A stretch of DNA of 64,000 nt from Lonicera japonica (Eukaryota; Streptophyta; Magnoliopsida; Dipsacales; Caprifoliaceae): assembly GCA_021464415.1 (NCBI GenBank), contig CM038467.1, positions 66,283,159-66,347,158 on the forward strand, written 5' to 3'. Numbering within the stretch: the first letter of the stretch is position 1; each line of letters opens with the position of its first letter. A program made the translations under genes and the position numbers. This document shows positions 60,901-64,000 of this stretch, in pieces. The notes under the pieces are model-generated. The model saw only the letters and a list, made by a program, of their open reading frames with translations, was not told the DNA's origin and did no database searches.

Positions 60901-61289
60901 TCTAAAGTAATTGAATTTGTTTGTTTTATTACTACATAGTTCGGAATTTATACTCGATTTCATTACTGTAAAAATGAATCGATGATAACTTTAATAATTG
61001 GTTGATAGTGGGAACATTATAGCCATAAAATGAAATAGGCAATTAATAACCTACAATACCTATGTGACTATGATGATTAAATCATCATAAGAGCGAAGAA
61101 CTGCTCCAACCATTTTGTTACTAAAATGGTGTTTACAGCCACATACACTCTATATGCACATAGAGTAACCCGAACTTTGTTAATGATATTCATACCAACA
61201 GTAATCATACAAAAACAAAATGTAAGAATGGAACAAAAATATATTTATTTTACTTCTAAACAAAAGTGTAAAGAAACGCATTTTAAAGA
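57999..61289. other. Intergenic, no gene firmly recognised
   Basis: A GC-richer, gene-like stretch at about 58030-58600 has possible coding on the minus strand, but no family motif was recognised. 60360-60600 contains phrases resembling the Helitron family ('aatttataatgttaaaagca'). 60620-60745 has a short open frame ('HFMNEEDNDAHVNFTIADIS') with no family assignment. A (TA)n run lies at 59729-59744. Confidence 0.4.
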
Positions 61290-64000
61290 AACTTATGAGT
61301 CATTCTAGTGGAATGTACCCCACTAAGATAAGGATTGTCAAATCCTATGATGTCTCTAACAATGTACCGTGGGACATAAACTCATACAGACTTTGGCATG
61401 CTTGCCTAGTACATCTTGGTCATGATAATCCATGCATTAAAGTATTTACACGGATATTCCTTCTTTTGAGTGACAAATAAATGGGACAAAACTTCAACAC
61501 ATTGCAATGTGTTGATACTAGTAATGCTCAAAAGTAATTCTTAATTTTTGAAGTATTGAAAGCCACATCCCCCTTCCTATTATGCCTAATTGACCATGTC
61601 AAAGGAACGACAACCCATTTTTCAAAGCCTGCTCTTTAGCAAAAATAAGATCGAGACCTTCTTATGCTAAAGATACAAAATAAAATATACCGTTCTTATA
61701 ATATATATTTGTAGATAAATCCATCCAGAGTGCGGAACCATTCAAAGTACTTTATGGATCTGGTGGATAATTCGACATTCTGGTCACATGTCGAATAATT
61801 GTTTACAAGAAATGCCGCATTTACAAACCTCTTAGCACATATTATACGCTTAAGGGCTCACCACCCTAATTACTATACCATGTCTATAAGACTCGATAAA
61901 GCTGGAGGATTTACATCAAAAGTACTTGATGATCATTACATAAAATCGAAGTAAGTAACCCCGTTTTTCATGTGCATACGCAAAAAGGTCTCACAAAAAG
62001 TAACCATCAAAAGGATATAGATGGCAGATAGGGCATTAGTTGTGCGCACTGTATTGCCTATGTATGCCCGAAATTTATGCAATATTGTATGCAGCTTTAC
62101 TTATTTGTTTCAAAATCCAATATTAGACAACTATTATATGTGTACCAGTTGGTAACTGGATATTAGCCTAATATTTTACGCATATGTGCCGATTGCGCCC
62201 CCACAACGCACCAAACTAGGCTCGCTGAAACAATTAAGTATTAACGTTGGATATGAATTCCTAACGATAATCCGCTATTTGGAATCCTTGTCAGGTGATC
62301 TCTTTACCGCTAAGAATTGCGGATTGTCACTTTGATGAGACAGTCTTCCCGTCGTTAAGGGGAGATAGAAAAAGAAATTTTCAAGGGAACGAAATGAATT
62401 GTTATGGTCCCCACTCTGTCTCATCTTGATCCCCACGCACATCACAATGTATAGTGAAGTGAAAAAGAATAATCGATCTTAAAAATGTAACAAATTCGAT
62501 GCCTGATACATTTACTGATATCGAAAAGTGACAAGATCAAACATACTAGCTGCAATATGCCTTGCAAGGTTATAAGTCCCCAACAAGGGCACATTGTCGC
62601 AGAAAGAGACGATGCAACTACACTTAGTGGAGGTGTGGTTGAGGCCATGGCTCCTTAAAAGGAATAAAAGGAGGCCATTTGGTTCGACAAACACTCACAC
62701 CAAATAAGAGGTGGAGTAAGGCACAAATTAATCAATTAATCATTAATGTAAAAGTCTCTTTTATAAAATTATCTCTGATTATGCTTATGTTCATGAATCA
62801 ATACTGGGGGACGCCCCGAAGTTATAATGATTCCAGAGAATAAATAAATCTCAATGGGTTAAGGGATGGCATATGAATTAATGGATGCATTAATGATACA
62901 CTGTTGCTCAAGGAATCAAAGAGTACAATGATGTTGAACCTCGCTCTGTTGTAAAATGTCAACAAAGGGCAAAATTGGCCTAAATGAAAATAAGCAATCC
63001 ATATAGAATTAGATTCTCTGGCAAAGAGACAGGTATTTGGTTCGGTAGTACTAACCGCGCCAAGTGTAAAGCCTATAGGACATAAACAATTATTTGCCAT
63101 AAAGCGTAAATGAAAAAAAATGAAGTTCTAAAGTAAAAGGCTCACCTTATGGCGCGAGGTTTCACACAGACGCTTTGGAATTGCTTAAACATTATAACAT
63201 TCCGCTACTTAGTTAGTTTGGTAGTTTTCGAAGGACTGAAAATGCAGCTCATGGATGTGGTTACTGCATATCTCTAAAGGGATCTTGATTCAGAGATATA
63301 TATGAAAGTGCCTGATGGCCTTACATTACCCAAGTCAAATGACTCTAAACCACGGAGTGCGTTTGTAATTAGGTTGAAACGCTCACTTTACAGATTCAAA
63401 CAATTCGGACGAATGTGGTATACCCGTCTAAGTGACTACTTGATTGGGAAGGGATATAAGAACGATGAATTATGCACATACGTATTCATAAATAAAACAA
63501 CTTCCGGATTCGTAATTGTAGCTGTATATGTCGATGATATAAACATAATAGGTACTCTTGATGAAATAAGAGAAACCACAAGTTACTTGAAATCCAAATT
63601 TGAGATAAAGAATCTTGGAAAAGCTCGAATTTTGTTTAGATCTTAATCTAAAATATCGAACTTGTGGAATACTAATCCACTAGTCTGCGTACGTTCAAAA
63701 GATAATCAGGCAATTTAACCTGGACAAAACGCATTCTATTAGCACTCCCATGATCGGTCTAAGTTTAGATAAAAGGAAAGATCAACTTCGTACAAAGTAA
63801 GATTACGAAAATATGTTGAGAGATAGGAAATGAAACTTTCTATCTAAATGCAATATGCGCATTATTGCACGTAACACAAAATACTCGACTAGACATAATA
63901 CTCGCATTGAACTTGTTAGCTAGATTTAACTCAGCGCCAACGTAGCATAATTGAATACCTAAAAAGAACCATTGGCTTGAAATTGTTCTTTCCCTACAGA
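61290..64000 (+). mobile_element. Decayed Ty1-copia pol, continues past window end
   Basis: Plus-strand remnants occur in copia order: the GAG-pre-integrase motif 'LWHACLVHLGHD' (about 61394-61430), and integrase core text with 'AAFTNLLAHIIRLRAHHPNY' and 'IRLDKAGGFTS' (about 61810-61920). Integrase C-terminal text 'YVPIAPPQRTK' and 'TIIRYLESLSGDLFTA' follows (62180-62315), then reverse transcriptase from about 63170. After it come 'LDLTQRQRSIIEYLKRTIGL'-type RNase H lead-in text up to 64000. Many stops and frame changes occur. Wording is close to the left-hand copia, so both may be one lineage in opposite orientation. No LTR for this copy is seen in the window. Confidence 0.9.
63302..63646 (+). 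pseudogene. Copia reverse transcriptase fragment with YVDD
   Basis: A 114-codon open stretch covers the palm region: 'KVPDGLTLPKSN', then 'LKRSLYRFKQFGRMWYTRLS', then 'VIVAVYVDDINIIGT', then 'LKSKFEIKNLGKA'. The catalytic YVDD is intact. It is bounded by stops, with related but frame-shifted text on both sides, so it is a surviving segment of a dead polyprotein. Confidence 0.93.

Noticed and set aside
57484..61290. Pairing the LTR at 57484-57998 with the right-hand copia pol as one element
   Set aside because: No primer-binding site follows the LTR, no gag lies between, and no second LTR is visible; kept as a separate probable solo LTR.

Overview
This is eukaryotic plant nuclear DNA, most likely from a eudicot. 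It is very AT-rich and gene-poor and is dominated by layered transposable elements. It holds one convincing host gene, a CC-NBS-LRR immune receptor with plant-type GT-AG introns. Nothing is prokaryotic: there are no operons, no CRISPR array and no rRNA or tRNA gene. The species cannot be fixed from the sequence alone.

Layout, left to right. From 1 to 7134 lies a decayed Ty1-copia retrotransposon on the minus strand. Its 5' LTR is at 6882-7134 and its 3' end lies beyond the window start. A Helitron (1733-3153) is inserted in its polyprotein region. A Stowaway-type MITE sits at 8520-8826. An 8.1-kb CACTA-type element (9183-17276) carries several exons and introns of a host gamma-tubulin gene. 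From 17.3 to 28.7 kb come an unidentified C-terminal exon fragment, a Helitron, a PIF/Harbinger-like MITE, a hAT-type element with a tRNA-derived SINE inside it, a hAT transposase relic, a diverged tandem array and a foldback MITE. From 28672 to 37790 is a complete-ended LTR retrotransposon with SIRE/Maximus-like gag, flanked by a perfect 5-bp target duplication (GAATA). It has no recognisable pol and its LTRs carry MITE insertions. A hAT-like element, a copia RNase H relic and a Helitron then lead up to the receptor gene.

The CNL receptor gene has a long first coding exon (40761-43571), an intron of about 6.6 kb filled with repeats, a second LRR exon (50165-50823) and a probable tiny last exon (50960-50975). 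Together they encode about 1161 residues. Downstream are an LTR-like stretch, a 360-bp tandem duplication ending in GA microsatellites, and a Helitron (from 53188) split by a 3.5-kb hAT transposon (53298-56820, perfect 8-bp duplication). A probable solo LTR (57484-57998) follows. The window ends inside a second decayed Ty1-copia pol (about 61290-64000, plus strand).

The mobile elements work independently of one another and the nesting gives a relative order of insertion. I found no undescribed enzymatic system. The most unusual items are the gamma-tubulin exons captured by the CACTA element, the pol-less SIRE-like element with a filled and an empty MITE site in its two LTRs, and the repeat-loaded NLR intron. 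Boundaries were read by eye, and family names rest on motif recognition rather than database searches.
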